Below are positions 42,791 through 54,200 of a stretch of 64,000 nt of DNA, in pieces. Positions within the stretch are counted from its first letter, which is position 1. Every line of letters starts with the position of its first letter. Under the pieces are notes generated by a model that saw nothing but the letters and a program-made list of their open reading frames with translations, made no database searches and was not told where the DNA came from. This stretch comes from Romanomermis culicivorax (Eukaryota; Nematoda; Enoplea; Mermithida; Mermithidae), in assembly GCA_963922205.1 (NCBI GenBank), contig CAWUHX010000206.1:434001-498000 (forward strand). Direction: 5' to 3'. The translations under genes and the position numbers were made by a program.

Positions 42791-43542
42791 GGATGATAAA
42801 AAGTTTACAATGCGTGAGGACATCTTTTTTCTCAAGTTTTAGGCCTGCCTGCTACACTCAATTCGTAAAAAGTGTGTCCGCGAACGAAGGTTACTTTTTT
42901 CTCTGCCTCATGTATAATTTTGCATTCCCTCTACCTTCTATATTCAAAAATGACAAAAATCATTACTGTTGTCAAAATTGTTTACAGATAGTTTTTACTG
43001 TAAGATTTTTCATTCAAAAAATTGTTAAAGTTAGTTGAGTGAATCTACATCTTTTAAGTCTTCATTTGTCTCATGGTTCAGCCAGAAATCGTAGAAATAT
43101 GAAGCAGTACTTTAGAAGCATTTTAAGAAAAACGGACAATAGTATGTTTTATATAAAATTATCGCAAATCGGAGAAAGACAAAAATTGTCGTAAATCGGA
43201 GAAAGACAAAAATTATCGCTGCCGTGCGTCAAGATCCTTTAGATAAACCTCTACGATAGAATTTTCCGCAAAAAAATTGTTAGAGGTGAGTTAGAATCTT
43301 CCTAATTCTCTCAAATTTTCAGTCCTATGTGATGCATGCAGTTCATCAGAAAATCGTGAAAATATATTGTATTTGCTTTCCGCTGTCATTAATTACGTGC
43401 ATTAAAATAGTTTACCAAGTAGCTTGTAGTACAAATCTTTTATGCAACAGACAGCTTACTTTTCCTCCAAATAGGAAAAATTTATGCACATGCAAACAGC
43501 CTCTTGGCGAAGAACAAACTCTTGTTGAAATACGTCATAGTC

Positions 43543-43610
43543 GTAGAATTTAGGTTCTCTTCGAAAAAGCAGACTGTAGAATTTAGGTTCTCTTCGAAAA
43601 AGCAGACTCC
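43543..43610. repeat. 34-bp tandem duplication
   Basis: Two adjacent copies of GTAGAATTTAGGTTCTCTTC followed by GAAAAAGCAGACT. They make a minus-strand frame look repetitive (SLLFRREPKFY twice) but do not indicate a gene. Confidence 0.85.
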
Positions 43611-44457
43611 TTAGAGAGAAGCACGCGTGGTGCACAAAAATGCATCGATTTTCATCATTCACTAGAAAACTGTCATCATATGTAACGACCAAGCATTGTG
43701 CCCGGGAGGTTCTTCTGTGTAGCGATCGAAAATCGGCTAGTTTATCTCGACGAAGATTGGAATTTTTGCTAATTTGCTTTAACATCATGCTTACATGCCT
43801 AACAACAGGGTCCTCTAGTGTCAAGGAAGACTATCATGTTTCTTAAGAAAGTGTTGTGTTGTTTAGTCTAAAATTTTCTCCCATCAGGAGTAGGTTATGT
43901 TCAAGAAGTACAGGTGAGCACATCGAAGGCTTTTTTACTTTTCTTGGTTGATTTTTTACAGTCAGCATCAAATTTTTCAACTGTCAGAATAAGTATTTCG
44001 CAATAGTCTGTTTTTTAAATATTCGTACATTTACAAAAAGCTCACGAATTTACAGCCGTATGCTTCTGCCGATAATCGTAAAAATATAAAATAGTTATTC
44101 CATTTTTATACAGAACACACACTTCAATTCGCATTTTCCTAAAATTTTTCTGACATTAAATTTGTTCTCATTCTCAGAGGACGAGAACGTTGGTTCGCCG
44201 ACCATCGCATTTTAAAGTCGGCTCCAGTTTGGTACCAGCCACATTTCCACTTGACTATCGAATCAGAATACACAAAGGAGTCTATTTTGGCTGACGCCGA
44301 CACCTGGGAAACATCATTCACTTCTATGATGAATAGTTATCATGGGAGGTTAGTGAATGAAATTCGCCTCTTTTTCCGACTGAAAAAGTGTTAAGGCCCT
44401 GCCATACTTCACCGCGCGGTACCACATTTGAAGTATGAATAGGTTTTTGTAATTTTT

Positions 44458-44648
44458 GCGGCGCCGCGCGGCGCCGCCATCAGGTTTCAACTGAACCAAT
44501 ACACATTTTTTGAGAAGAGCAAAATCCAAAAGTAAAAAAGCGGCGCCGTACGGCGCCGCGTGGTGGCTTGTCTGTCATACCTTGCCGCGCGGTGCCGCGC
44601 GGAGCCGTACGGCGCCGCTCTTTTACTTTTGGATTTTGCTCTTCTCAA
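44458..44648. repeat. GC-rich palindromes and long hairpin
   Basis: Two perfect 20-bp palindromes, GCGGCGCCGCGCGGCGCCGC (44458-44477) and GCGGCGCCGTACGGCGCCGC (44540-44559). The latter is the inner end of a 50-bp arm (44510-44559) that pairs with 44599-44648 with about three mismatches, around a 39-base loop. The outer arm reads TTGAGAAGAGCAAAATCCAA. It is extremely GC-rich in an AT-rich setting and a plausible foldback or snap-back element. Confidence 0.85.
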
Positions 44649-45033
44649 AGAATGTTTTTGCTCGTCTCGACAAATGCAAAATACGAAAAATGCGAAAAAG
44701 ATGAAAAATACGAAAAAAATCGAAAAATAAAAAGCGCAAAAGAAGAATAAAAATCAATCATTCCTGCACGGTGCAGATAGAAGCTTGCAAAAAAGCCTAT
44801 AGTCTAAAGATTTTAGGCTCTTGCTTCAATTTGCTTATCATTCCAACGATTAATAGCTCTTGAACTGCTGAGAAATATCAATTTATATAAATTGATTTTG
44901 AAAAATTGAATATATATACACGATTATTCATTCACATATGTGCTATATACAGGATCCAGATCTGATCTGGGTCGGGTCGGACCTGCTTTTTAGGACCCAG
45001 ATTCAAATTGGATCCATCTCCTTTCCCTAGTAT

Positions 45034-45236
45034 TCGGGAAATCGGGACGTTCAGGAAATAGAGACGGGTGTATCCCCATTCCCCGAATGTCCCTTTTCCC
45101 CCAATGTCCCGATTCCCCGAAAGTCCCTTTTGCCCGAAAGTCCCGTTTCCCCGTAGAACGCTATAAATCAAACACTGATTTTACCTATTCCCCGAACGTC
45201 CCTATTCCCCGAAAGTGCCGAATCCCATTTCCCCGA
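45034..45236. repeat. Minisatellite, ATTCCCCGAAAGTCCC unit
   Basis: About nine units of 14-18 bp such as TTCCCCGAATGTCCC, TTCCCCGAAAGTCCC and TTCCCCGAACGTCCC, with a complementary start (TTCGGGAAATCGGGACGTTC). It is split by a short unrelated stretch. Confidence 0.85.
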
Positions 45237-45954
45237 AAACAGAAGAAGGCTATTTTTAGATAGCACTTTGTAAATTGAAAATTTTTCCATAGAAAACATT
45301 GTAAATTGTTGGTATAAAAAATTAAAATTAAAAGTTGCTAACTTTAGATTACGTGCAACTTACAAATCTAGGTAATTTTTAAAGTATTATTGTGTGTAAA
45401 CAGCTTTACAAAACTTTTTTCACAATAAGACAACGTTTACTTTGATTTTGCAACTATTATTTTGATTTCACAACTTTTACCTTGATTTCACAACTTCTAC
45501 TTTATTCCACAATTTTTACTTTTTAAAAAATGACCACTTTTACTGAATTTCTGTTTGTACAGTAATCATGAATGCTAGGAGCATAAAATTTGGCCCTTGT
45601 AACGAAGACAAGCAGGGCATTCTAATGCAGTAATCCGCGTTACAAGACACGATTTCTGAGAGGTTGTACCTTCCCTATGATAAGTTGAAAATTAATCATA
45701 TCGGGAAATCAGATATTTTGGGTAGTTTCGAGCGCTGAGTTCCATGGTACGATTCGTTTTGCTTGTAAACGAAAATTCGCGCCACTACAGTATGCCAAAT
45801 TTTGAAAATTGATGATTTTTTGACATTTTTTAGTGGTCTTGCTAGATATTTTTACTGCATTGGTTAAATTTTCATCAAAATTTTTATACCGTTTCGGGAG
45901 CTGCACTGCTCTGAAGAAGGCATACTTATGAAAATTTTATAGAAATCATTGTAT

Positions 45955-46838
45955 TGTAACGTACCTGCTAAAGCAGTACTGTAAACATGTAGCATACTGT
46001 ATGTAATAGACATTTATTAGATATTATTTTATTTTTCACATTTTATCGTCTCAAGGATGTCTGGGATTCACACCCAAACATTCCTACAAAATTACGTGAA
46101 GTACTTTATTTTGATCCGTTCACACCCCGGTAGCCCAATTAAGATGCCCTAATTAATTTGCACAAACGGCAGCTGTTCCCCTAGAACCTACACTAAACTA
46201 CACATTCCACAGCTACCGAAATCCCCCATAAAAATCGTAAACAACACCTGCACACAGTAAAATGCGTAGAAGCCCCGCCGTACAGTAGTCTCAAGTGTAA
46301 CAGTAGCGGCGGCCCCACAAAACGTGTGTATACAGAGAAACCGATACAGGAAGCATGCACAGAAGCACAAAGGTGTGGCCAAACCCACCGTAGAAAGCAA
46401 GCAAAGCACAGAAAGCATAGGGTACCAGAAAAGCGTTAGAGAGGCGTAACTAAGAAAGCATAAAAAGCGTAGCCGGAAACGACGATTGGCGGAAGAAGAT
46501 GGACAGAAGCTCGACCTCCCGCAGCGTCCAGGGAGTGGCCAAAATCGCCGTATAAAAGCAGAAGCAAAGCGTGATTTAGTTAGTTGTTAGATTTTCGGAA
46601 TCGTCTTATTTTTGATCCGCGGCCGTCCCCTTATTTGCAAGCAACCGTTTTCGAAAGCAATTAAACCGTGTCGTGTATTTTGTTATCTGCAAGCAACCGC
46701 GCCGCCCCCATTTTATTTGTCGACGTTCAAGCGACCGTCGAATTACCCGTTGTTTGTTGTAACCGTTCGCCCTGCCCCGTATTTGCCCCGCCGTATCGAC
46801 CGATTGGTCCAAGTAAAGTACCTCACAGAAATCTGGTC
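45955..46838 (+). repeat. 5' LTR (lacks last 6 bp)
   Basis: Starts TGTAACGTACCTGCTAAAGC and has a TATAAAAG box at 46551-46558. It ends at ..AATCTGGTC, where the intact LTR would continue GTTACA. U3 is 45955 to about 46575. Confidence 0.9.
46551..46558 (+). promoter_or_regulatory. LTR TATA box
   Basis: TATAAAAG, preceded by GC-rich GGGAGTGGCCAAAATCGCCG. The same box occurs at 48807-48814 and, on the minus strand, at 50632-50639 and 59034-59041. Confidence 0.7.
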
Positions 46839-48179
46839 TTAGAAACCCGCCCCGAAATATCAACTATCAATTCAGTTTTGGAAGCCGAAGCAACTGAACA
46901 AGAAGAGCAACAGAAAAATTTCGCCGAACTCCAACGCACTGACCCAACTATCAAAAGTATTTTAGCAAAAATCGCCCAAAAACACCCCCTTACTCTGATC
47001 AAATTCGCAGTGCATCAAAACATTCTCTTCCGTATAGTAGACAAACAGGCAAAACTATACATTCCCAAGTCACAAGTCCAGCATCTCATCGCCTCACATC
47101 ATGACAGCAAATTCACAGGTCATTTTGCTGCCAGGAAAACTTTACACTTGCTCCGACAAAAATATTTTTGGCCCCAAATGAGCCGTGATATCACACGTTA
47201 CTGCAAAACTTGCCACCCATGCCAGACACAGAAAGCTCTTAGACACAAAGTGCATGCAAACTTGGTACCAATTCAGCCAACTGGCCCATTTGATCGAGTT
47301 GGTGTTGATTGCATGGGACCGTTACCCCTCACAGAAGACGGCAACCGATTCATTGTTGTTTTCATCGATTATTTCACAAAGTATGTAGAGGCATTCCCGA
47401 CCCCTGACATCACCGCAGCCACCATCGCCAAGCTATTCGTAACCAAAATTGTTTGCCGTCATGGGTCCCCAAAAATCATCCATTGTGATCGTGGCACCGA
47501 TTTTGTATCCGATCTTTTCTCACGGATCACCAGTTTATGCAATACACAGAAAATTCACACTACCCCATATCATCCCATTGCCAATGGAGAAGTTGAGCGT
47601 TGCAACCAAACCCTAGCCACCCGTATCCGCATGTACATCAATTCAAATCACACTGATTGGGATACTTATCTCCCGTACGCCGTTTTTTCGATCAACATTC
47701 ATAAAAATGATAGCACTTCGTATCCCCCATTTGAATTACTTCACGGTAGGCAAGCCAATCTGCCGTCAGATGCAGCTTTAAATTTTTTCCCCACATCCTA
47801 CATGGTAGATTTAGATGATTACGCCCTTCGTGTAAAATCGCATTTTACAGAAGCACTCTCAACCGTGCAGAAAAGTTTGCAAAAAGCCCAAGCCCACTAC
47901 ACCCGTCAGTATAACAAGCATGCTCAGAACATACATTACAAGGCAGGTGATCTTATTCTCTACAAAAATCATTCGTGTAAACAAGGGCTGTCTCCCAAAT
48001 TCCTCCCTCGCCAAAACGGCCCCTATACAGTTACAAATTTCATGTACCCCAATGTTACACTCAAACACCCCCATAAGAATATTACATTTACGGTGCATGT
48101 AAACGAGACTACCCCTTTCTACCCTCGGAAAGCAGCTAACGAATCTACCCCCACCCCTCTTCAACCTCGAAAGCCTTGA
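46668..48179 (+). CDS. LTR-initiated integrase ORF of truncated element
   Basis: 503-aa open frame. The first about 57 residues are read from the R/U5 part of the 5' LTR. From LETRPEIS onward it matches residues 2032-2477 of the full-length polyprotein. The integrase is intact: zinc-binding HH..CC (SHHDSKFTGHF; CKTCHPC), catalytic D (VDCMGPL), D (HCDRGTDF) and E (NGEVERC), and a C-terminal GPY-type part (RQNGPYTV). It differs from the other copy at a few positions (IDYFTKY versus IDYFKKY). Whether the frame is translated from an ATG inside the LTR transcript is unknown. It ends 31 bp before the 3' LTR. Confidence 0.7.
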   Translation: MSCILLSASNRAAPILFVDVQATVELPVVCCNRSPCPVFAPPYRPIGPSKVPHRNLVLETRPEISTINSVLEAEATEQEEQQKNFAELQRTDPTIKSILAKIAQKHPLTLIKFAVHQNILFRIVDKQAKLYIPKSQVQHLIASHHDSKFTGHFAARKTLHLLRQKYFWPQMSRDITRYCKTCHPCQTQKALRHKVHANLVPIQPTGPFDRVGVDCMGPLPLTEDGNRFIVVFIDYFTKYVEAFPTPDITAATIAKLFVTKIVCRHGSPKIIHCDRGTDFVSDLFSRITSLCNTQKIHTTPYHPIANGEVERCNQTLATRIRMYINSNHTDWDTYLPYAVFSINIHKNDSTSYPPFELLHGRQANLPSDAALNFFPTSYMVDLDDYALRVKSHFTEALSTVQKSLQKAQAHYTRQYNKHAQNIHYKAGDLILYKNHSCKQGLSPKFLPRQNGPYTVTNFMYPNVTLKHPHKNITFTVHVNETTPFYPRKAANESTPTPLQPRKP

Positions 48180-48195
48180 ACGAGGACATTCAACT

Positions 48196-48210
48196 CCGGA
48201 AGGAGGGAAA
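48196..48210 (+). other. Polypurine tract
   Basis: GGAAGGAGGGAAA immediately before the 3' LTR start TGTAAC; the usual plus-strand primer. The same tract is next to the 3' LTR of the other element (51236-51250, complement). Confidence 0.75.
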
Positions 48211-49100
48211 TGTAACGTACCTGCTAAAGCAGTACTGTAAACATGTAGCATACTGTATGTAATAGACATTTATTAGATATTATTTTATTTTTCACATTTT
48301 ATCGTCTCAAGGATGTCTGGGATTCACACCCAAACATTCCTACAAAATTACGTGAAGTACTTTATTTTGATCCGTTCACACCCCGGTAGCCCAATTAAGA
48401 TGCCCTAATTAATTTGCACAAACGGCAGCTGTTCCCCTAGAACCTACACTAAACTACACATTCCACAGCTACCGAAATCCCCCATAAAAATCGTAAACAA
48501 CACCTGCACACAGTAAAATGCGTAGAAGCCCCGCCGTACAGTAGTCTCAAGTGTAACAGTAGCGGCGGCCCCACAAAACGTGTGTATACAGAGAAACCGA
48601 TACAGGAAGCATGCACAGAAGCACAAAGGTGTGGCCAAACCCACCGTAGAAAGCAAGCAAAGCACAGAAAGCATACGGTACCAGAAAAGCGTTAGAGAGG
48701 CGTAACTAAGAAAGCATAAAAAGCGTAGCCGGAAACGACGATTGGCGGAAGAAGATGGACAGAAGCTCGACCTCCCGCAGCGTCCAGGGAGTGGCCAAAA
48801 TCGCCGTATAAAAGCAGAAGCAAAGCGTGATTTAGTTAGTTGTTAGATTTTCGGAATCGTCTTATTTTTGATCCGCGGCCGTCCCCTTATTTGCAAGCAA
48901 CCGTTTTCGAAAGCAATTAAACCGTGTCGTGTATTTTGTTATCTGCAAGCAACCGCGCCGCCCCCGTTTTATTTGTCGACGTTCAAGCGACCGTCGAATT
49001 ACCCGTTGTTTGTTGTAACCGTTCGCCCTGCCCCGTATTTGCCCCGCCGTATCGACCGATTGGTCCAAGTAAAGTACCTCACAGAAATCTGGTCGTTACA
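48211..49100 (+). repeat. 3' LTR
   Basis: Complete LTR, TGTAACGTACC.. to ..CTGGTCGTTACA, about 890 bp, ending in the inverted TGTAACG/CGTTACA. It is followed by the target duplication GTAT. Confidence 0.92.
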
Positions 49101-50349
49101 GTATGTGCGAGGTGGCCCTTGTCTACCCCTTGTGATATATTCATTACGTATACTGTAGAATTATCAAATAACTATAGTCTGTTTTTTTCCAAATGCTTGT
49201 AACGCAAAAATGCTGAAAGTAAGTACACATGCAGAATTTCGTGTCAAGACGATGTCGCTGTTGACTGTATGATAGGAATCGATCAACCAGCCGCTGTATA
49301 CTATGACTAACCTCTCAACTCAACTGGATAACTCTTTTAAAAATACTTTCCGTCTGATGCGAGATGTTCAAAAAAATCTCGCACGGTTAAAAAAAATATT
49401 CACTGCTCTGCACAGAAAAAGCTAAGCAAATGACCAGTGCTGTGGCGCGATGCGCAGGATTTTGAGGTTTCAACTTTTCAAAGCACACCAACTGTATCAC
49501 GATCTTGATTCCCAAATTTTTTTCATTAAATGAGAACCATGTGCGAAAATTTTTTCTGATTCAGAACTTTTTTCCGAACAAATAGCCTTCAATTCCGTCA
49601 ATAACTTCAGTTACGCGTTTTTTTATTGTAATACAGTATAGTGTGCGTACTCGCGTTAATTGAACAAGCAATGCATACTTCGTTTCATCTTTTTTCGTGT
49701 ACAAGCATTTCAAAAAAAAACAGACTATAACAGGCTATAGTTTGATATATTAATTGTTTCACAAGCAAACATTTTACACCCTGCAAGAAAGTTTGAACAG
49801 TCAAAAATTAGAAGCAAAAATTAAAGAAAACTTCTGCTTAGAGGCACTCCCGAGCATCTTCACCTACGATTCTGCAGAATTTTATCTGTTTATTCTTTAG
49901 TTCATACACTCTTACAGTAACTGCGAAAGTAACATCCCATCATCATGTGCCGTTTTGGCAGCTGAAGACATTTGCATACACTGCACTGTCATTCAAATGC
50001 GTTTTTGGATCTGGATTAATGTCCCATCAATGAAGTTCTGAGAACACAGAATGCCTCCTAACCCAGGGTATCATGAGAAAAAATGTGACTTGAGGTCCGG
50101 ACAAATTTTCATTGATCTAGTTTTGATGGTTTCTAAACAAAATGCTTCAAATGAAAAATCGAAAAATTCGAAAACCCATTAAATTTCAGAAATTGAGTGA
50201 TTGTTTCAAATCCATTTTCAGAAAAACGGCAAGAGTTATTCGGATACTCTTAGCTTTGTTGGAAGGGCACTGCAATCTAATATCCTTTGCTCTATTTTCG
50301 TTTGGCCAACATTACGTGATGTGAAACGGGATGCCTTCAACTATAGAGC
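49101..50349. other. Spacer between the two LTR elements
   Basis: Holds the TIR element at 49176-49727 and about 620 bp of AT-rich sequence in which I see nothing. Confidence 0.7.
49176..49727. mobile_element. 552-bp TIR element, TAGTCTG family
   Basis: TIRs TAGTCTGTTTTTTTCCAAAT and ..AAGCATTTCAAAAAAAAACAGACTA, with TA duplications on both sides. Its two halves match the two ends of the 1.55-kb element at 29059-30612 in inverse orientation. It is therefore an internally deleted member, with no coding capacity. Confidence 0.85.
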
Positions 50350-51235
50350 TGTAACGACCAGATTTGTGTGAGGTACTTTACTTCTAACCAATCGGTCGAT
50401 ACGGCCGGGACAAATACGGGACGGGGGCGATAATATACGGCTTTACAATACTCGACGGCTGCTTCAGACGTCGATACGACAATGACACGATAACGCGGCG
50501 AGTATACACGGCTTAATTGCTTCCGAATAAAATGAGACTCGCTCTCAAAACAATGCTTGCAAATACGGGCGCAGGGTCGAAAAATTAAACGATACAAGAA
50601 TAAGAAAAGAATCAATCACACTTTGCTTCTTCTTTTATACGGCGATTCTGGCCACTCCCTGGACGCTGCGGGAGGTCGAGCTTCTGTCCATCTTCTTCCG
50701 CCAATCGTCGTTTCCGGCTATGCTTTTTATGCTTACTTAGTTACGCCTCTCTAATGCTTTTCTGGTACCGTATGCTTTCTGTGCTTTACTTGCTTTTTAC
50801 GGTGGGCTTGGCCACACCTCTGTGCTTCTGTGCATGCTTCCTGTATCGGTTTCTCTGTATACACATGTTTTATGGGGCCGCCGCTACTGTTACACTTGAG
50901 ACTACTGTACGGCGGGGCTTCTACGTATCTTACTGTGTGCAGGTGTTGTTTACGATTTTTACGGGGGATTACGGTAGCTGTGGAATGTGTAGTTTAGTGT
51001 AGGTTCTAGGGGAACAGCTGCCGTTTGTGCAAATTAATTAGGGCATCTTAATTGGGCTACCGGGGTGTGAACGGATCAAAATAAAGTACTTCACGTAATT
51101 TTGTAGGAATGTTTGGGTGTGAATCCCAGACACCCTTGAGACGATAAAATGTGAAAAATAAAATAATATCTAATAAATGTCTATTACATACAGTATGCTA
51201 CATGTTTACAGTACTGCTTTAGCAGGTACGTTACA
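50350..51235 (-). repeat. 3' LTR of the full-length element
   Basis: TGTAACGACCAGATTTGTGT.. to ..GCAGGTACGTTACA on the + strand (886 bp). The U3 part (about 50640-51235) is almost identical to that of the 5' LTR; the R/U5 part (about 50400-50610) is not. Confidence 0.92.
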
Positions 51236-51266
51236 TTTCCCTCCTTCCGGAGTTGAACGTCCTCGT

Positions 51267-54200
51267 TCAAGGCTTTCGAGGTTGAGGAGGGGTGGGGGTA
51301 GATTCGTTAGTTGCTTTCCGAGGGTAGAAAGGGGTTGTCTCGTTTACATGCACCGTAAATGTAATATTCTTATGGGGGTGTTTGAGTGTAACGTTGGGGT
51401 ACATGAAATTTGTAACTGTATAGGGTCCATTTTGGCGAGGGAGGAATTTGGGAGTCAACCCTTGTTTACACGAATGATTTTTATAAAGAATAAGATCACC
51501 TGCCTTGTAATGTATGTTCTGAGCATGCTTGTTATACTGACGGGTATAGTGGGCTTGGGCTTTTTGCAAACTTTTCTGCACGGTTGAGAGTGCTTCTGTG
51601 AAATGCGATTTTACACGAAGGGCGTAATCGTCTAAGTCAACCATGTAGGACGTGGGGAAAAAATTTAGAGCTGCATCCGACGGCAGATTAGCTTGCCTAC
51701 CGTGGAGTAATTCAAATGGGGGATAGGAAGTGCTATCATTTTTATGAATGTTGATCGAAAAAACGGCGTACGGGAGATAAGTATCCCAATCAGTGTGATT
51801 TGAATTGATGTACATGCGAATACGGGTGGCTAGGGTTTGGTTGCAACGCTCAACTTCCCCATTGGCAATGGGATGGTATGGGGTGGTATGAATTTTCTGA
51901 GTATTGCATAAACTGGTGATCCGTGAGAAAAGATCGGATACGAAATCGGTGCCACGATCACAATGGATGATTTTTGGGGACCCATGACGACAAACAATTT
52001 TGGTCACGAATAGCTTGGCAATAGTGGCTGCAGTGATGTCAGGGGTCGGGAATGCCTCTACATACTTTTTGAAATAATCGATGAAAACAACAATAAATCG
52101 GTTGCCGTCTTCTGTGAGGGGTAACGGTCCCATGCAATCAACACCGACTCTATCAAATGGGCCAGTCGGCTGAATTGGTACCAAGTTTGCATGCACTTTG
52201 TGTCTAAGAGCTTTCTGTGTCTGGCATGGGTGGCAAGTTTTGCAGTAACGTTTGATATCACGGCTCATTTGGGGCCAAAAGTATTTCTGTCTGAGCAAGT
52301 GTAAAGTTTTCCTGGCCGCAAAATGACCTGTGAATTTGCTGTCATGATGTGAGGCGATGAGATGCTGGACTTGCGACTTGGGAATGTATAGTTTTGCCTG
52401 TTTGTCGACTATACGGAAGAGAATGTTTTGATGTACTGCGAATTTGATAAGGGTAAGGGGGTGTTTTTGGGCTATTTTTGTTAAAATACTTTTGACAGTT
52501 GGATCAGTGCGTTGGAGTTCGGCAAAGTTTTTCTGTTTCTCTTCTTGTTCAGTTGCTTCGGCTTCCAAAACTGAATTGATAGTTGATATTTCGGGACGGG
52601 TTTCTAATTGCTCAATATCAAAGGATTGCTTTGCTGTGTGTGAGGGGAATCGAGAAACTGCATCTGCGTTGCGGTTAGCAGTGCCTTTCTTAGGGCGAAT
52701 GTCTAGCTGAATACCAGAGAGGGCTAATCCCCAACGGGCAATGCGAGGGGACGGGTTTTCCTTTTGTAAGACTGCCTGAACTGCTGTGTGGTCAGTGTGT
52801 ACAATAACATGTTGCTGGAAAAGATAGGGGCGGAAATACTTGACAAATTCGACTACTGCAAGGGTTTCCAACTCAGTTATCGGGTAGTTGCGTTCTGCGG
52901 GTTTTAGTGTGCGGCTCCCAAAAGCAATGGGGCGATCCTGACCTTTACTATCTAGCTGACTGAGAATGGCGCCGATTCCGAGTTTTGAGGCGTCAGTTTG
53001 CAGGATAAACGGTTTTGTGAAATCGGGATGCTGTAGTATTGGGGCATGAATGAGTAATTCTTTTAGCTTAGTGAATGCATTTTGCTGTTCAGGGCCCCAG
53101 GAAAATTCTGAATTCTTTTTGAGTAGTGATGTGAGGGGGCTAGAAACTTGGGAGCAATTTGGGATGAATCTGCGATAATACGAGGGTAGGCCAAGGAATG
53201 ATTTAACTTCTTTTGAGCTTTTGGGCGTGGGTATGTCATAGATTGCCTGTACTTTATGGGGGTCTGGTGAAATGCCTTGCTGAGAAATGACGTGGCCTAA
53301 GTATTGGACTTGGGGCTGGCAGAATTTGCATTTTTGTATGTTTAGCTTAAGGCCTGCTTGTGAGAATCGGGCAAGAATAGTGTCTAAACGTTCCAGCATT
53401 TGGGCATGGGAGTCTGCGAATACCAAAACATCGTCGAGATACACAAGGCATGTGTTCCATTGCAGACCCGAGAGAATAACATCCATTAACCTTTGGAATG
53501 TGGCTGGGGCATTGGTGAGTCCAAAAGGGAGGTAATTGAATTGATATTGGCCGGCTGAGCAATTAAAGGCCGTTTTTTCTCTGTCTGCTTGTGCTATGGG
53601 AATGGAATAGTATGCATTGGATTGGTCAAGGGACGTAAAATATTTCATTCCACGTAGGGTGTCTAGAATTTCGTCTATCCGGGGCAAGGGGTAGGTATCT
53701 TTTTTGGTGACTTTGTTGAGGCCTCTAAAATCAATGCATAAACGATGGCCTCCATCTTTTTTGGGAACTAAAACTGTGTTGGTACACCATGGGGAATTGC
53801 TTTGGCTTATGACACCTGCTGCTGCGAGTTGCTCAACTTCTGCTTGTATGATTTGCTTTTCCTTTGGGGAAGTCCGATAAAGTTGTCTACGTATGGGTTG
53901 GGAGCCATTGGTGTCAATTGTATGTGAAACGAGGGTGGTTCTACCTACATCCATTTTGGATTTAGCATATAATGTGGGATACTTCGATAGGGCGCGTAGG
54001 AGTTGCGTTTTTTCTGCTTCTGTGAGGTCACTGGAGGTTAAATTGACATTTTCTTTTAACCATGTGAATGTATCAAAACGGTTGGGCTGGTTTTGCGTTG
54101 AAGGGGTTAGATTAGCGGGAGCATTTTGTTTTGGCATGTAACAAGAGACTGTGCCAATGCATGTTCCAGGGTAAAGAATTTGAGCTGTTTCTTGCGTGTT

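Larger units (their letters stand above)
36921..45954. other. Intergenic region with repeats and one tRNA
   Basis: It contains the palindrome 37502-38214, a TAGTCTG MITE (39726-39969) and further single ends of that family near 36296, 43127 and 44005. It also holds the tRNA at 42372, the GC hairpin 44510-44648 and a minisatellite at 45034-45236. Blocks at 39440-39720 and 39990-40900 are richer in C and T than their surroundings and may be relics of an unknown element. No protein gene is supported. Confidence 0.6.
45955..49100 (+). mobile_element. Internally deleted LTR element, + strand
   Basis: Two near-identical LTRs (about 45955-46838 and 48211-49100) enclose only the integrase end of pol. 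The 4-bp target duplication GTAT is perfect (45951-45954 and 49101-49104). The LTRs differ at about two positions (for example CATAGGGTAC versus CATACGGTAC; CCCCCATT versus CCCCCGTT), so the insertion is young. Compared with the related full-length copy at 50350-59637, everything from the last six bases of the 5' LTR through gag, env-like, protease, RT and RNase H is missing. The join is ..CTGGTC/TTAGAAACC... Confidence 0.92.

Noticed and set aside
43163-43215. Possible CRISPR-like or satellite repeat (AAATCGGAGAAAGACAAAAATT twice)
   Set aside because: Only two adjacent copies of about 33 bp without spacers; a local duplication.
43456-43824. 122-residue minus-strand frame with internal repeat
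   Set aside because: The repeat reflects a 34-bp DNA duplication; surroundings are MITE relics.
46188-46418. Hydrophobic 76-82-residue frame antisense in U3 of all four LTRs (also 48444-48674, 50754-51002, 59156-59404)
   Set aside because: Conserved only as much as the U3 DNA itself. Differences between the element copies are mostly amino-acid changing (for example T/M, C/Y, A/V, M/T), so there is no sign of coding selection.
47859-48269. 136-residue frame antisense to the integrase end (also 51177-51587 on the other strand)
   Set aside because: Shadow of the real integrase frame, low complexity.
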